A stretch of DNA of 64,000 bases. Origin: Methylosarcina fibrata AML-C10 (GTDB lineage: Bacteria; Pseudomonadota; Gammaproteobacteria; Methylococcales; Methylomonadaceae). The position numbers were made by a program, and so were the translations under genes. The notes under the pieces were generated by a model, which saw only the letters and a list, made by a program, of their open reading frames with translations, did not search any database and was not told where the DNA came from. This document shows, in pieces, positions 35,401 to 45,018 of this stretch (within the stretch, counting starts at the first letter, position 1; every line of letters starts with the position of its first letter). The stretch is taken from NCBI RefSeq assembly GCF_000372865.1, contig NZ_KB889965.1, positions 1,323,902 to 1,387,901 of the forward strand, given 5' to 3'.

Positions 35401-35421
35401 AAGAAAAAGACCGGCGTCTCT
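35401..35421 (-). terminator. Possible rho-independent terminator of aroC
   Basis: On the minus strand AGAGAC (35416-35421), loop GCCG, and GTCTTT (35406-35411) form a six-bp stem with one G-U pair, followed by a T-rich tract running to 35401. It lies 21 bases beyond the aroC stop. The stem is short, so this is tentative. Confidence 0.4.
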
Positions 35422-35441
35422 GCCGAACCACGGAGACTGAA

Positions 35442-36530
35442 TCATCTCAATAAAGGCAGCCCGGAACGTACGTCGGCATTTTGCGCCCGATGCCGAAGAA
35501 AATGATCCATCAGGACGATGGCCATCATCGCTTCCGCAATCGGAGTGGCGCGTATGCCCACGCAGGGATCGTGGCGCCCTTCGGTCACCACCTCGACCGG
35601 TTCGCCGCGGCTGTTGATGCTCTTACCGGGCAGGCGCAGGCTGGACGTCGGCTTCAGGGCCATGCTGGCGACGACGTCCTGGCCGCTGGAAATGCCGCCC
35701 AAAATGCCGCCGGCGTGATTGCTGAGGAATCCATCCGGCGTCATCTCGTCCCGGAAGCGGGTGCCCTTCGCGTCGACGCAGGCAAAGCCGTCGCCGATTT
35801 CCACCCCTTTCACCGCGTTGATGCTCATCAGGGCATGGGCCAGATCGGCATCGAGCCGGTCGAAAATTGGCTCGCCAAGGCCCGGCGGCACCCGGGTCGC
35901 CACCACGTTGATCCGGGCGCCGATCGACTCGCCTTCCTTGCGCAGGGCGTCCATGTATTTTTCCATTTCGGGAACCTTGTCCGCATCGGGACAAAAAAAC
36001 GGATTCTCGTTGACGATCGACCAATCGAATTTCTCGGCCCTGATCGGGCCCAACTGCGCGAGATAGCCGCGTATTTCGATGCCGGCCTGTTCGTACAGGT
36101 ATTTTTTCGCAATAGCGCCGGCGGCGACGCGCATCGCGGTTTCCCGCGCCGAGGACCGGCCGCCGCCCCGGTAATCGCGAATGCCGTATTTGTGCTGATA
36201 GGTATAATCGGCATGGCCCGGTCTGTAGGTATCGGCGATTTTGGCGTAATCCTTGGAGCGCTGATCGGTGTTTTCGATCAACAAGCCGATCGGCGTCCCG
36301 GTGGTTTTGCCTTCGAAAACGCCCGACAGAATCCGGACTTCATCGGCCTCGCGGCGCTGGGTCGTGTGTCTTGAAGTTCCCGGCTTTCTGCGGTCGAGGT
36401 CATGCTGCAGATCGGCTTCGGTCAGCGTCAGACCCGGAGGGCAGCCGTCGACGATGCCGCCGAGGGCCGGTCCGTGGCTTTCGCCGAAAGTGGTGACGGT
36501 AAAAAGTTTTCCTATGGTATTTCCAGACAT
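35442..36530 (-). CDS. aroC: Chorismate synthase
   Basis: A 362-residue FMN-dependent enzyme that forms chorismate from EPSP, the last step of the shikimate pathway. Clear signatures are [37 protein letters not shown] with flavin and phosphate contacts, and [20 protein letters not shown]. Length is normal. Its start lies one base after the prmB stop, so the two genes are translated from one mRNA; prmB-aroC is a common gammaproteobacterial pair. Confidence 0.97.
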   Translation of the reverse strand: MSGNTIGKLFTVTTFGESHGPALGGIVDGCPPGLTLTEADLQHDLDRRKPGTSRHTTQRREADEVRILSGVFEGKTTGTPIGLLIENTDQRSKDYAKIADTYRPGHADYTYQHKYGIRDYRGGGRSSARETAMRVAAGAIAKKYLYEQAGIEIRGYLAQLGPIRAEKFDWSIVNENPFFCPDADKVPEMEKYMDALRKEGESIGARINVVATRVPPGLGEPIFDRLDADLAHALMSINAVKGVEIGDGFACVDAKGTRFRDEMTPDGFLSNHAGGILGGISSGQDVVASMALKPTSSLRLPGKSINSRGEPVEVVTEGRHDPCVGIRATPIAEAMMAIVLMDHFLRHRAQNADVRSGLPLLR

Positions 36531-36531
36531 A

Positions 36532-37464
36532 TTATTGAATCGCCGCGATAAAAAATTCGTGATACTGACTCAGTTGTTCGGCCGTCAGCAGAAATACGCC
36601 TTCTCCGCCTCGCTCGAAATCGAGCCAGTAAAAAGGCACGGCCGGAAACAGGGTCTGGAGAGTCTCGGCGCTGCTGCCGACTTCCACGATCAAAACGCCG
36701 TGCTCGGACAAAAACCGCCCGGCTTCGATCAGAATGCGGAGCACGAGGTCCAGACCGGAAGGGCCGCCCTGAAATCCCATATCGGGCTCGGCGCGATATT
36801 CGAGCGGCAACTGCTCCCATTCGGCCGTCGCCACGTAAGGCGGGTTGCTGACGATGACATCATATCGGCCCGACGGAAGCTGTTCGAACAGGTCCGAATG
36901 ATAAAGGGTGACCGAGTCCGACAAGCCGTGTTTTTCGACGTTGATTTCGGCGACCGCGAGCGCCTCCAGCGATAAATCGACCGCATCGACCGAGGCCTCG
37001 GGAAAAGCATAGGCGCAAGCGATGGCAATGCAGGCGCTGCCGGTGCATAAATCCAGGATCCGGCCCACCCGGTCTTCGTCGATCCATGGCGCGAAACGCT
37101 GCTCGATCAATTCTGCGATCGGAGACCTCGGCACCAGAACGCGCTCATCGACATAAAACGGCAGTCCGGCAAAAACGGCTTCATGGGTGAGATACGCCGA
37201 GGGCTTTCTCTCGTTGATGCGCCTTTCGATGATTTCGACGACTTTTTGCCGTTCTTCCAGAGTCAAGGCGGCCGCCAGATAAAAATCCGACAGATCATAA
37301 GGTTGATGAACCGTGTGCAGTACCAGGGCGGCCGCTTCATCGAGTGCCGAAACCGATCCATGGCCGAAAAACACCCGGGCCTCTGCAAATCGGCTGGCGC
37401 TCCAACGGATGTAATCGCGAATCGACGACAAGGTCGTGATGACTTCGTAGTGAGATTTATTCAT
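36532..37464 (-). CDS. prmB: Ribosomal protein uL3 N5-glutamine methyltransferase
   Basis: A 310-residue SAM-dependent methyltransferase. [20 protein letters not shown] is the SAM-binding motif and [11 protein letters not shown] carries the NPPY signature of glutamine N5-methyltransferases. The N-terminal ~100 helical residues, including [30 protein letters not shown], distinguish PrmB from the release-factor enzyme PrmC. It modifies large-subunit protein uL3. It is upstream of aroC with a one-base gap and divergent from the HDOD gene across 91 bases. Confidence 0.94.
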   Translation of the reverse strand: MNKSHYEVITTLSSIRDYIRWSASRFAEARVFFGHGSVSALDEAAALVLHTVHQPYDLSDFYLAAALTLEERQKVVEIIERRINERKPSAYLTHEAVFAGLPFYVDERVLVPRSPIAELIEQRFAPWIDEDRVGRILDLCTGSACIAIACAYAFPEASVDAVDLSLEALAVAEINVEKHGLSDSVTLYHSDLFEQLPSGRYDVIVSNPPYVATAEWEQLPLEYRAEPDMGFQGGPSGLDLVLRILIEAGRFLSEHGVLIVEVGSSAETLQTLFPAVPFYWLDFERGGEGVFLLTAEQLSQYHEFFIAAIQ

Positions 37465-37555
37465 AGATCCAAAAGTTGCCTTAACGGCCGGCTCAACAGA
37501 AAAGGCGATTTTAAACTAAACTTGACGAATCCGTGCGATTTTTAAACCCGTAACA

Positions 37556-38434
37556 ATGAACTCAGTTACCCGCCTTCCTGCCAGTTCAATCCCGCTGCGC
37601 CGCAACGCACTGCTCGTCGAGTGTCATCATTCTCTGCAAGCCAATCAACTGGTCCTGCCCACGCTCCCGGAAATCGCCTGCAAAATCCGCCGCGTCGTCA
37701 ACGACGCCAATGCCAGTACTTCCACGATTGCCCGGGTGATACAAGTGGATCTTTCCATCACCGCGCGTCTGGTTCATATCGCCAACAGCCCGCTTTACCG
37801 CGGACGCAAACAAGTGGACAGTTGCCCGGAAGCCCTCACCCGGCTGGGGCTTAAAACCGCGCAAAACATCATTACGGCGTTTTCGCTCAAATCGACTTTT
37901 ACTGCCAAATCGCCTTTCATCAATCATCAAATGATCGAATTATGGAAGCACAGCAGTTATGTAGCCGCACTCAGCGCCATCTTTGCGAATAAACTCTCGG
38001 GTTTCGATCCCGATCGCGCCATGCTGGCCGGGTTGATCCACGACATCGGCATCGTTCCGATCCTGATGCATGCCGATCGCCATATCGGATTAATCACTCA
38101 TTCGGACGATCTGGCCGAAGCGGTGAAACAATTACGGACGGACATCGGTCTGGAACTCATCCGACAATGGGAGTTTCCCGCCGATTTTGAAAACGTCGTA
38201 ATCCAGGCCGAAAACTGGCAGAAAAACGACGATAATCCGCTCGATTATTCGGACATTGTAATGATCGCGCAACTGCACAGCCTGATCGGAACCGTGGACA
38301 GGAAAATGCTGCCCAGTATCTGCGAATTGCCCGTTTACAACAAATTGGCGAATCATTTGCAGATCGACGACTGCATCTCCATTCTGGATAAAGCAAAATG
38401 CGAGATGGAATGCATCTGGAACCTGCTGAACTGA
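37556..38434 (+). CDS. HDOD domain protein
   Basis: A 292-residue protein whose residues ~25-230 form an HDOD domain: LPTLPEIACKIRRVVNDANAS, then VIQVDLSITARLVHIANSPL and the later AMLAGLIHDIGIVPIL with an HD-like pair. HDOD proteins are non-enzymatic relatives of HD phosphohydrolases used in signalling, often with cyclic-di-GMP or pilus control. It lacks an attached GGDEF/EAL or receiver domain. It converges with pilU (26 bases between stops) and diverges from prmB. Confidence 0.9.
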   Translation: MNSVTRLPASSIPLRRNALLVECHHSLQANQLVLPTLPEIACKIRRVVNDANASTSTIARVIQVDLSITARLVHIANSPLYRGRKQVDSCPEALTRLGLKTAQNIITAFSLKSTFTAKSPFINHQMIELWKHSSYVAALSAIFANKLSGFDPDRAMLAGLIHDIGIVPILMHADRHIGLITHSDDLAEAVKQLRTDIGLELIRQWEFPADFENVVIQAENWQKNDDNPLDYSDIVMIAQLHSLIGTVDRKMLPSICELPVYNKLANHLQIDDCISILDKAKCEMECIWNLLN

Positions 38435-38460
38435 AGCCTGCATTCGGAAACAGAAACACT

Positions 38461-39630
38461 CTATTCCGCCATCTCCCGATCCTCGTCTTTTTGAATTTCC
38501 TGAAGCGACAAGCCTCCCGATAAACCGGCTTTGCCCCTGCCGCCCGGCGAATTCGACACGGCCGACCCGATGCCTTCACTGAGATTGATTTTTAACTTGA
38601 GGTTATTCGGCGAATCCGAATTTTGCAGCGCTTCTTCCAGGGAAATCCGCCCTTCCTTGAATAACCGCAGCAGATGGCTGTCGAAGGTCTGCATGCCGAC
38701 ATTCTCGGATTTTTCCATGACTTCCTTGATGCTGTGAATTTCGCCTTTATGAATCAGGTCGCGCACCAGCGGCGTCCCCAGCAAAATTTCAATGGCGGCC
38801 ACGCGCTTGCCGTCGACGGTGGGCACCAGCCGCTGCGAGACGAACGCTCTCAGGTTCAGCGACAAATCCAGCAACAACTGGGTGCGCCGTTCTTCCGGAA
38901 AAAAGTTGATGATCCGGTCCAGCGCCTGGTTGGCGTTGTTGGCATGCAGCGTGGAAAGACACAAATGCCCCGTTTCGGCAAACGCGAGCGCGTGCTCCAT
39001 CGTTTCCTGGGAACGGATTTCGCCGATCAGAATCACGTCGGGCGCTTGGCGCAAGGTGTTTTTTAAAGCGTCTTCGTAGCTTAACGTATCGACGCCTACT
39101 TCCCGCTGATTGACCAGGCATTTCTTGTGCGGATGGATGTATTCGATGGGATCCTCGATCGTAATGATGTGGCCGGACGAATGGCTGTTGCGATGGTCGA
39201 TCAGTGCCGCCAGCGAGGTCGACTTGCCGGAACCGGTGCCGCCGACAAACAAAATCAGCCCCCGTTTTTCCATGATGGTATTCTTCAATACCTGGGGCAG
39301 GCCCAATTTGTCGGCATTGGGTATGTCCACTTTAATATTGCGAATGACCAGGGCAAAGTTATTGCGCTGCTTGAAGATGTTGACCCGGAACCGCCCGACG
39401 CCGGGCTCGGAGATGGCCAGGTTCAACTCGGGCACATGATCGAACGCTTTGCGCTGATCTTCGTCCATCAAACCGTAGGCAATTTCCCTGACCTGCTCCC
39501 GAGTCAATTTGACGTTTTCCAGAGGCTTGAGCGTTCCCTGGAACTTGGCGGCCGGCGGAGCGTCGGTGGTCAGATAAAGATCGGAGCCGTCGTGGGCGAC
39601 GAGTATTTTTAAATAATCCTTGAAATCCAT
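38461..39630 (-). CDS. pilU: Type IV pilus retraction ATPase PilU
   Basis: A 389-residue hexameric motor ATPase. ILFVGGTGSGKSTSLAAL is the Walker A loop, HIITIEDPIEYIHPHKKCLV the Asp box, ILIGEIRSQETMEHAL the Walker B, and HLCLSTLHANNANQALDRI the His box. The C-terminal TFDSHLLRLFKEGRISLEE and the extended ~40-residue tail point to PilU, not PilT. It assists PilT in retracting type IV pili. PilT itself is not adjacent, unlike the usual pilT-pilU pair. The pilB-pilC-pilD cluster lies about 7 kb away. Confidence 0.9.
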   Translation of the reverse strand: MDFKDYLKILVAHDGSDLYLTTDAPPAAKFQGTLKPLENVKLTREQVREIAYGLMDEDQRKAFDHVPELNLAISEPGVGRFRVNIFKQRNNFALVIRNIKVDIPNADKLGLPQVLKNTIMEKRGLILFVGGTGSGKSTSLAALIDHRNSHSSGHIITIEDPIEYIHPHKKCLVNQREVGVDTLSYEDALKNTLRQAPDVILIGEIRSQETMEHALAFAETGHLCLSTLHANNANQALDRIINFFPEERRTQLLLDLSLNLRAFVSQRLVPTVDGKRVAAIEILLGTPLVRDLIHKGEIHSIKEVMEKSENVGMQTFDSHLLRLFKEGRISLEEALQNSDSPNNLKLKINLSEGIGSAVSNSPGGRGKAGLSGGLSLQEIQKDEDREMAE

Positions 39631-39695
39631 AGACCGGTGCCTGTCTTCTAGTTATAGAAAATAGAAAGTTTAGTAAACAACGGAAGAAGTTGAAG

Positions 39696-39724
39696 CTGAC
39701 CGGCAAATTATTCGCGCGTATAAT
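39696..39724 (+). promoter_or_regulatory. Sigma-70 promoter of the PP-loop/tusA pair
   Basis: CTGACC (39696-39701), an exact 17-base spacer, and a perfect TATAAT (39719-39724). The transcript would begin near 39731 and carry a leader of about 113 bases that contains a CCGAAC/GTTCGG hairpin. Confidence 0.7.
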
Positions 39725-39843
39725 AGCCCGTTATTTTTTCCGGAGTGAACCGAGTTCGCCGTCGCTGTTTCGGCTTTCTGCGCGCCGTGCCTGGCCACGG
39801 GCGTATCCGAACGGTTCGGCGGTGGCGGTGATAGATTGAACTT

Positions 39844-40887
39844 ATGAGCAAACAACGAAAAGCGGTGGCGCTGATTTCCGGCGGACTGGATTCCATGCTG
39901 GCGGCGAAAACGATCCTGGAACAAGGGATCCATGTCGAAGGCATCAACTTTTTCACCGGCTTCTGCGTGGAAGGCCACACCCATGCGATCCGGGACAAGG
40001 ATCGGGCCAAACCCAAGCGCAACAATTCCCTGTGGGTGGCCGAACAGCTCGGCATCAGGCTGCACATCGTCGACGTCATCGAAGAATACAAAAACGTGCT
40101 GATCAATCCGAAGCACGGCTACGGAGCGCATCTGAACCCCTGCCTGGACTGCAAGATTTTCATGGTCAACAAGGCCAAACAATGGATCGCCGAAAACGGC
40201 TTCGATTTTATCATCACCGGAGAAGTCATCGGCCAGCGGCCGATGTCGCAGCGCAAGGCCACGATGCCGATTGTCGCCAAGGAATCGGGAGCGGACGATT
40301 TGTTGCTGAGGCCTTTGTGCGCGAAGAATTTACCGCCGACCCTGCCGGAGCGGGAAGGCTGGGTCGACCGGGAAAAACTGTACGACATCACCGGCCGCTC
40401 GCGCAAGCCGCAAATGGCCCTGGCGCAGCAATACGGCTTTACCGACTATTCGCAACCGGCGGGCGGCTGCTGCTTTTTGACCGATAAAAACTATTCGGCG
40501 AAACTGGTCGATTTATGGCAGGCGCAAGGCCATAAAAACTACGAGCTCGACGACGTCATGCTGCTGAAAGTCGGCCGCCACATCCGGCCGGGAAAAAATT
40601 TCAAGCTGATCGTCGCCCGTGAGGAAGGCGAAGGCCGGTTCCTCAAGGGCTACCAAAAAGACTTCATCAGCATGAGCAGCTCCAGTCATCCCGGTCCTCT
40701 GGTGCTGATCGACGGCTCGCCTTCGGCGGAAGATCTGACCCTTGCGGCTAGAATTACCGCGCGCTACGGCCAGGGGCGCGAGGCCGATCAGGTCGACGTC
40801 GACATCATCGACAAGAACGGCTCGCAAAGATCCGTCCGCGTTGCCCCGATGGCGCCGGACGCGATGCCTGAGGAGTGGTTCATATGA
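39844..40887 (+). CDS. MnmA/ThiI-like PP-loop sulfurtransferase-type enzyme
   Basis: A 347-residue protein. ALISGGLDSMLAA (PP-loop SGGLDS, residues 12-17) binds ATP for adenylation. Cys100 and Cys103 (NPCLDCKIFM) lie where tRNA thiouridylases keep catalytic or metal-binding cysteines, and Cys207-Cys208 (PAGGCCFL) form a further pair. The C-terminal ~130 residues are not MnmA-like. Database annotation usually calls such proteins tRNA thiouridylase-like. The tusA start codon overlaps its stop (ATGA), so sulfur delivery by TusA is a sound inference; the modified substrate is not known. Confidence 0.82.
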   Translation: MSKQRKAVALISGGLDSMLAAKTILEQGIHVEGINFFTGFCVEGHTHAIRDKDRAKPKRNNSLWVAEQLGIRLHIVDVIEEYKNVLINPKHGYGAHLNPCLDCKIFMVNKAKQWIAENGFDFIITGEVIGQRPMSQRKATMPIVAKESGADDLLLRPLCAKNLPPTLPEREGWVDREKLYDITGRSRKPQMALAQQYGFTDYSQPAGGCCFLTDKNYSAKLVDLWQAQGHKNYELDDVMLLKVGRHIRPGKNFKLIVAREEGEGRFLKGYQKDFISMSSSSHPGPLVLIDGSPSAEDLTLAARITARYGQGREADQVDVDIIDKNGSQRSVRVAPMAPDAMPEEWFI

Positions 40888-41114
40888 TCAAGGAAACCCT
40901 CAATGCGCGCCGCTTGCTGTGCCCCCTGCCGGTCATCCGCACCCAGGACAAGGTCAAACAGATGAAGGCCGGAGATCAACTGGAAATCGTTTGCACCGAT
41001 CCGGGCGTGATGCAGGATATTCCTGCCTGGTGCCGGATCAACGGCCATAAAGTGCTGCAAACCGTCTCCTCGGACAACGAATACGTCATCGTGCTGGAAG
41101 TGGGGCCGGGTTAA
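40884..41114 (+). CDS. TusA family sulfur carrier protein
   Basis: A 76-residue protein of the TusA fold. LNARRLLCPLPVIRTQDKV holds the CPxP motif with the persulfide-bearing Cys13, and DQLEIVCTDPGVMQDIPAWC contains the conserved D-P pair. TusA proteins pass sulfur to tRNA thiolation or other pathways. The start at ATG 40884 is fixed by AGGAG (40871-40875) and the overlap with the preceding stop; a GTG at 40875 is less likely. The coupling to the PP-loop gene suggests a dedicated donor. Confidence 0.9.
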   Translation: MIKETLNARRLLCPLPVIRTQDKVKQMKAGDQLEIVCTDPGVMQDIPAWCRINGHKVLQTVSSDNEYVIVLEVGPG

Positions 41115-41195
41115 CGGACGTCCGGCAAGGCAAGCGCCCGATTCATGCGGCCCGATGCAAATCATCTGTAATTTATCATTAACGAGGACTCCATC

Positions 41196-42410
41196 ATGGC
41201 GGTAGGCCCATGCGATTTTCCCGACATGCCGGAACTATCCGGCATCCTGATAGGCACGGCCTGTGCGGGGATCAAACAAACGATCAAAGACGATATTGTG
41301 GTGTTTCAGATGGCGGAGCGCGCCACCGCTGCCGCGGTGTTCACCCAGAACGCGTTCTGCGCCGCGCCGGTAACGGTGGCGAAAGCCCATCTGCGCCAGC
41401 AGCCGCGCTGGCTGTTGATCAATTCGGGCAACGCCAATGCCGGCACCGGCGAACAAGGGCTTAGCGACGCTTTCGCTTGCTGTTCGGGTCTGGCGCAGGC
41501 AACCGGAGGAGAAGCCGAGCAAGTGCTTCCTTTTTCGACCGGCGTCATCGGCCAGCCGTTGCCGGTCGATAAAATCTCGGCGGCATTGCCGAAAGCGGTG
41601 TCCGATCTGGCTCCGGCCCATTGGGACAAAGCGGCCCAGGCGATCATGACCACCGATACCTTCGCCAAGGGAGCCACCCGTACTATCCTGCTGGACGGCC
41701 GGCCGGTCACGCTCAACGGCATTGCCAAAGGCGCCGGCATGATTCATCCAAACATGGCCACCATGCTGGCTTTTATCGCCACCGACGCCCGGCTTGCCCA
41801 ACCCTTGCTGCAAACCTGTCTTGAACGGGCTGTGGAACAATCGTTTAATCGCATCACCGTCGACGGCGACACCTCGACCAACGATGCCTGCGTGGCGATG
41901 GCCAGCGGCCGTTCTTCCGCCCCCGAAATCGAAGCGGATGGAGAGTATTACCGCCTCTTTGCCGAGGCTCTGATGGCCGTTTGCAGAGAACTGGCCGAAG
42001 CCATCGTCCGGGACGGCGAAGGAGCCACCAAACTGATCCGGATCGTGGTCGACCAGGCGGAGAACGACGAGGAAGCCGTGCGCGTCGGCAAAACCATTGC
42101 GCATTCGCCGCTGGTCAAAACCGCCTTTTTCGCCAGCGATCCCAATTGGGGCCGGATCCTGGCGGCGGTCGGCCGTTCCGGAATCGACCATCTGGCATTG
42201 GATAACATCGAGATCTTTCTGGACGACGTCTGCATCGTCCGATCCGGAGGACGGGCCGATGATTACACGGAAGAAGCCGGACAGCGGGTCATGAACCGGC
42301 AGGAGATCACCATTACCGTTCATCTGGGTCGCGGCAAGGCTCGCCAGGAAGTGCTGACCTGCGATTTTTCCTACGACTATGTGCGCATCAATGCCGAATA
42401 CCGAACGTAA
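41196..42410 (+). CDS. argJ: Bifunctional ornithine acetyltransferase/N-acetylglutamate synthase
   Basis: A 404-residue autoprocessing enzyme that transfers the acetyl group from N-acetylornithine to glutamate in arginine synthesis. The cleavage segment KGAGMIHPNMATMLAF holds the nucleophilic Thr after MA, and NSGNANAGTGEQG together with FNRITVDGDTSTNDA are family signatures; the closing YVRINAEYRT is typical. ATG 41196 follows GAGGA. It lies 81 bases downstream of tusA with no terminator visible, and upstream of the Nudix fusion gene. Confidence 0.96.
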   Translation: MAVGPCDFPDMPELSGILIGTACAGIKQTIKDDIVVFQMAERATAAAVFTQNAFCAAPVTVAKAHLRQQPRWLLINSGNANAGTGEQGLSDAFACCSGLAQATGGEAEQVLPFSTGVIGQPLPVDKISAALPKAVSDLAPAHWDKAAQAIMTTDTFAKGATRTILLDGRPVTLNGIAKGAGMIHPNMATMLAFIATDARLAQPLLQTCLERAVEQSFNRITVDGDTSTNDACVAMASGRSSAPEIEADGEYYRLFAEALMAVCRELAEAIVRDGEGATKLIRIVVDQAENDEEAVRVGKTIAHSPLVKTAFFASDPNWGRILAAVGRSGIDHLALDNIEIFLDDVCIVRSGGRADDYTEEAGQRVMNRQEITITVHLGRGKARQEVLTCDFSYDYVRINAEYRT

Positions 42411-42473
42411 ATACGTCTTTCGTGCGGCTTCCTCTTCCCTTTACCCTTTGCCTGGACTGTTACGCGCTCTGAA

Positions 42474-43436
42474 ATGAAAGTTATCCAGGTGGCCGTGGGG
42501 GTCGTCAAAAATGCCCAGGGCCGGATTTTGATTTCCCAAAGAGCACCCTCGCTGCATCAGGGAGGCTTGTGGGAATTTCCCGGCGGCAAAATAGAAGCGG
42601 GGGAATCGGAGGAACAGGCGCTCTGCCGGGAACTGCGGGAGGAACTCGACATTACGGTACGGCCGCCTGTCATGCCGCTGATCACCATTCATCATGACTA
42701 TCCCGACAAGTCGGTACGGCTGCACGTCTTTGAGGTGGAGCATTTCCAGGGAAAAGTCCGGCACGGCCACGGCCAGCCGGTCCGGTGGGTTCATCCATCC
42801 GACTTGTCCGGCTACCTTTTTCCGGCGGCGAATCGCCCGATCATTACCGCGGTTTGTTTACCGTCCCGGTATGCGATCTGGAATGAGGCCGAGGAAACCG
42901 AGCTGTTGCCCAATCTGAACAAGATACTGGGCAACGGCGTCTGGCTCATCCAGGCCCGCTTGAAATCGTTCCCCCGGCAGCGCATCAAGACTTGTCTGGC
43001 CGAAGCATCTTCCTTGTGCCGGGAGCATGGGGCCATGCTCATGGTCAACTCCGGCGCTGTCTTTGCCGAAGAGGCATCCTGTGACCTGGAAACCGGATTC
43101 GACTCTCTTGCCGACGGCATTCATTTAACCAGCCGGCATCTGATGACGCTGGCAAAGCGGCCCGGCTCGTACCGCTGGGTGGCGGCTTCCTGCCACAATC
43201 TTCAGGAATTGCAGCACGCGCAGAAAATCGGCGTCGATTTTGCCGTGCTGGCACCGGTCCTGGCAACTGCGACGCATCCCGGCGCCGCGCCTCTCGGCTG
43301 GAGGCAATTTTCCGAATGGGTGGCTCAAGTCAATATGCCGGTTTACGCGCTGGGAGGCATGTCCGAGGCTTGCCTGGAGATCGCGCGCCGAGCGGGCGGG
43401 CAGGGCATTGCCGGGATTAGGACATTTCTGGCTTGA
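42474..43436 (+). CDS. Nudix hydrolase fused to a TMP-synthase-like domain
   Basis: A 320-residue fusion. Residues ~1-130 are a MutT-type Nudix domain; GGLWEFPGGKIEAGESEEQ leads into ALCRELREELDI, which complete the Nudix box. They should clear oxidised nucleotides such as 8-oxo-dGTP. Residues ~150-320 resemble a thiamine-phosphate-synthase/TenI barrel (DGIHLTSRHL, FAVLAPVLATATHPGAAPLGW, MPVYALGGMS). The fusion is common in gammaproteobacteria, where the second domain has no proven role. It follows argJ after 63 bases. Confidence 0.93.
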   Translation: MKVIQVAVGVVKNAQGRILISQRAPSLHQGGLWEFPGGKIEAGESEEQALCRELREELDITVRPPVMPLITIHHDYPDKSVRLHVFEVEHFQGKVRHGHGQPVRWVHPSDLSGYLFPAANRPIITAVCLPSRYAIWNEAEETELLPNLNKILGNGVWLIQARLKSFPRQRIKTCLAEASSLCREHGAMLMVNSGAVFAEEASCDLETGFDSLADGIHLTSRHLMTLAKRPGSYRWVAASCHNLQELQHAQKIGVDFAVLAPVLATATHPGAAPLGWRQFSEWVAQVNMPVYALGGMSEACLEIARRAGGQGIAGIRTFLA

Positions 43437-43864
43437 ATCGGTTTGCCTCCCTGCGCGCAATCGGAAAAGACTCTGTTTTATAGTTTGCCGACATTTTCGG
43501 ATACTCTCGATCTTAAACTGAGCTTTCAAGAAATAAGACCGTAATTTTTTTGTTCCGGGACGGAACTTACGGATCTCATTCCCCACTAAAACAAGTGATT
43601 GGATCGATGCGGTTCCGGGTGGAACCCATCATTCAATGGGCCTGGCTCACCAGGTTAAGAAAATATAGCGTATTGCCCGAAATTGATCGTCAGTTCTCGA
43701 ACACTTCCTGATTTTCAGCCGCTAACCGGCTGTCATCCTCCGATTTTTCATCAGGCCTTCGTCTATTCTTGGAAATCATCCTTTGCGGAATAAAAACCCG
43801 GATCGCACCTGCCTGACGCCGGTTTGTCCCGCACTTTCTTTTCAGTTGATTAAATCAGTAACTT
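43437..43864. other. Intergenic region with two similar hairpins
   Basis: The 428 bases before the desaturase gene hold no supported gene. Two related inverted repeats occur: GTTCC-GGGAC-GGAAC (43552-43566) and GGTTCC-GGGT-GGAACC (43611-43626). A seven-T run lies just before the first. Whether they terminate the Nudix transcript or regulate the desaturase is not clear; no convincing promoter boxes are seen. Confidence 0.5.
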
Positions 43865-44944
43865 ATGCCTCATCAAAGTCTTCTTCATAAAACATTGCCC
43901 TCCATTGATTCGTCGCTTGCTCAAATCTCAAGACAAGAACTCATTCAGACCGTATCGAGATTTGCCGAGCCCGATAATCGCAAGGCTTTATTCCAGATCG
44001 CCAATACGCTTCTACCCTATCTCGGCTTATGGGCTTTGATGATTGTTACAGTGGTGCAAGGATTTTCCTACTGGTTTACGCTTTTATTGGCCGCAGCGGC
44101 CGCGGGCTTTCTGGTCCGGACCTTCATACTGTTCCACGATTGCTGCCACAGTTCTTTTTTTTCTTCCCGCCTGGCCAACAAGATATTCGGTAATATTACC
44201 GGAATTTTGACTTTTACCTCGTTTGAAGATTGGAAACGCACCCACATCATTCATCATTCCGCCGCCGGGAACTTGGATCGGCGAGGTATTGGCGACATAT
44301 GGACGCTTACGGTCGAGGAATATCTTTCCTCGTCACGACTCAAGCGCCTGATTTACCGCCTTTTCCGGAACCCTTTGGTGTTGTTCGTTTTCATTCCACC
44401 TTTTCTGTTTTTGATCATGCAACGTTTCACCAGTCTTAAAGCCGGAAAAAGAGAACGTTTCAACATCGTCATCACCAATCTGGCGATTCTATCGATTGTC
44501 CTCCTGATGAGTTTGACTTTGGGATTCTGGAATTATCTGATCATTCAATTGCCGGTTATTTTTATGGCCGCCAGCATGGGCATGTGGCTTTTTTATGTTC
44601 AACACCAGTATGAGGATGTGTATTGGGCGAGGCAGCCGGATTGGGATCTGACCAAATCCGGCCTGGAAGGGAGTTCTTATTATAAATTGCCCGCGGTACT
44701 GCAATGGATTGTCGGCAATATCGGCCTTCATCATATCCATCATGTCCGGGCCAACATTCCCAACTATCATCTTCAGCGTTGTTATGATGAAGTACCCGCG
44801 TTGCAGGCGGTGACTCCGCTAACGATACGATCGAGCCTCAAATCGCTATGGCTGAATCTCTGGGACGAACAGCGGCAAAAACTGGTAAGCTTCCGGTCTA
44901 TCCGATGGATGCAGCGCCATCGCGCTGAAACCGCCGGTATATGA
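43865..44944 (+). CDS. Membrane fatty acid desaturase
   Basis: A 359-residue integral membrane di-iron desaturase. Three histidine boxes are present: HDCCH (~95-99), HIIHH (~132-136) and HHIHH (near residue 300). Helices are at ~50-88, ~170-190 and ~205-245. It inserts a double bond into acyl chains; position and substrate (phospholipid or acyl-ACP) are not predictable here. The layout resembles the omega-6 (delta-12) desaturase-like family. It converges with yacG. Confidence 0.92.
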   Translation: MPHQSLLHKTLPSIDSSLAQISRQELIQTVSRFAEPDNRKALFQIANTLLPYLGLWALMIVTVVQGFSYWFTLLLAAAAAGFLVRTFILFHDCCHSSFFSSRLANKIFGNITGILTFTSFEDWKRTHIIHHSAAGNLDRRGIGDIWTLTVEEYLSSSRLKRLIYRLFRNPLVLFVFIPPFLFLIMQRFTSLKAGKRERFNIVITNLAILSIVLLMSLTLGFWNYLIIQLPVIFMAASMGMWLFYVQHQYEDVYWARQPDWDLTKSGLEGSSYYKLPAVLQWIVGNIGLHHIHHVRANIPNYHLQRCYDEVPALQAVTPLTIRSSLKSLWLNLWDEQRQKLVSFRSIRWMQRHRAETAGI

Positions 44945-45018
44945 TCCGGGAGCTTTGGAGACATTTCTCCGGCGGCAAGGAAAGCGCCTATTCGGCGGAA
45001 AAACGGATAAGCCGCCCG

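Noticed and set aside
39690-39724. TTGAAG as the -35 box for TATAAT upstream of the PP-loop gene
   Set aside because: The spacer would be 23 bases; CTGACC gives an exact 17-base spacer.
43750-43775. A sigma-54 promoter before the desaturase (TTGGAAATC...TTTGC)
   Set aside because: The spacing between GG and GC is 12 bases, not 10.
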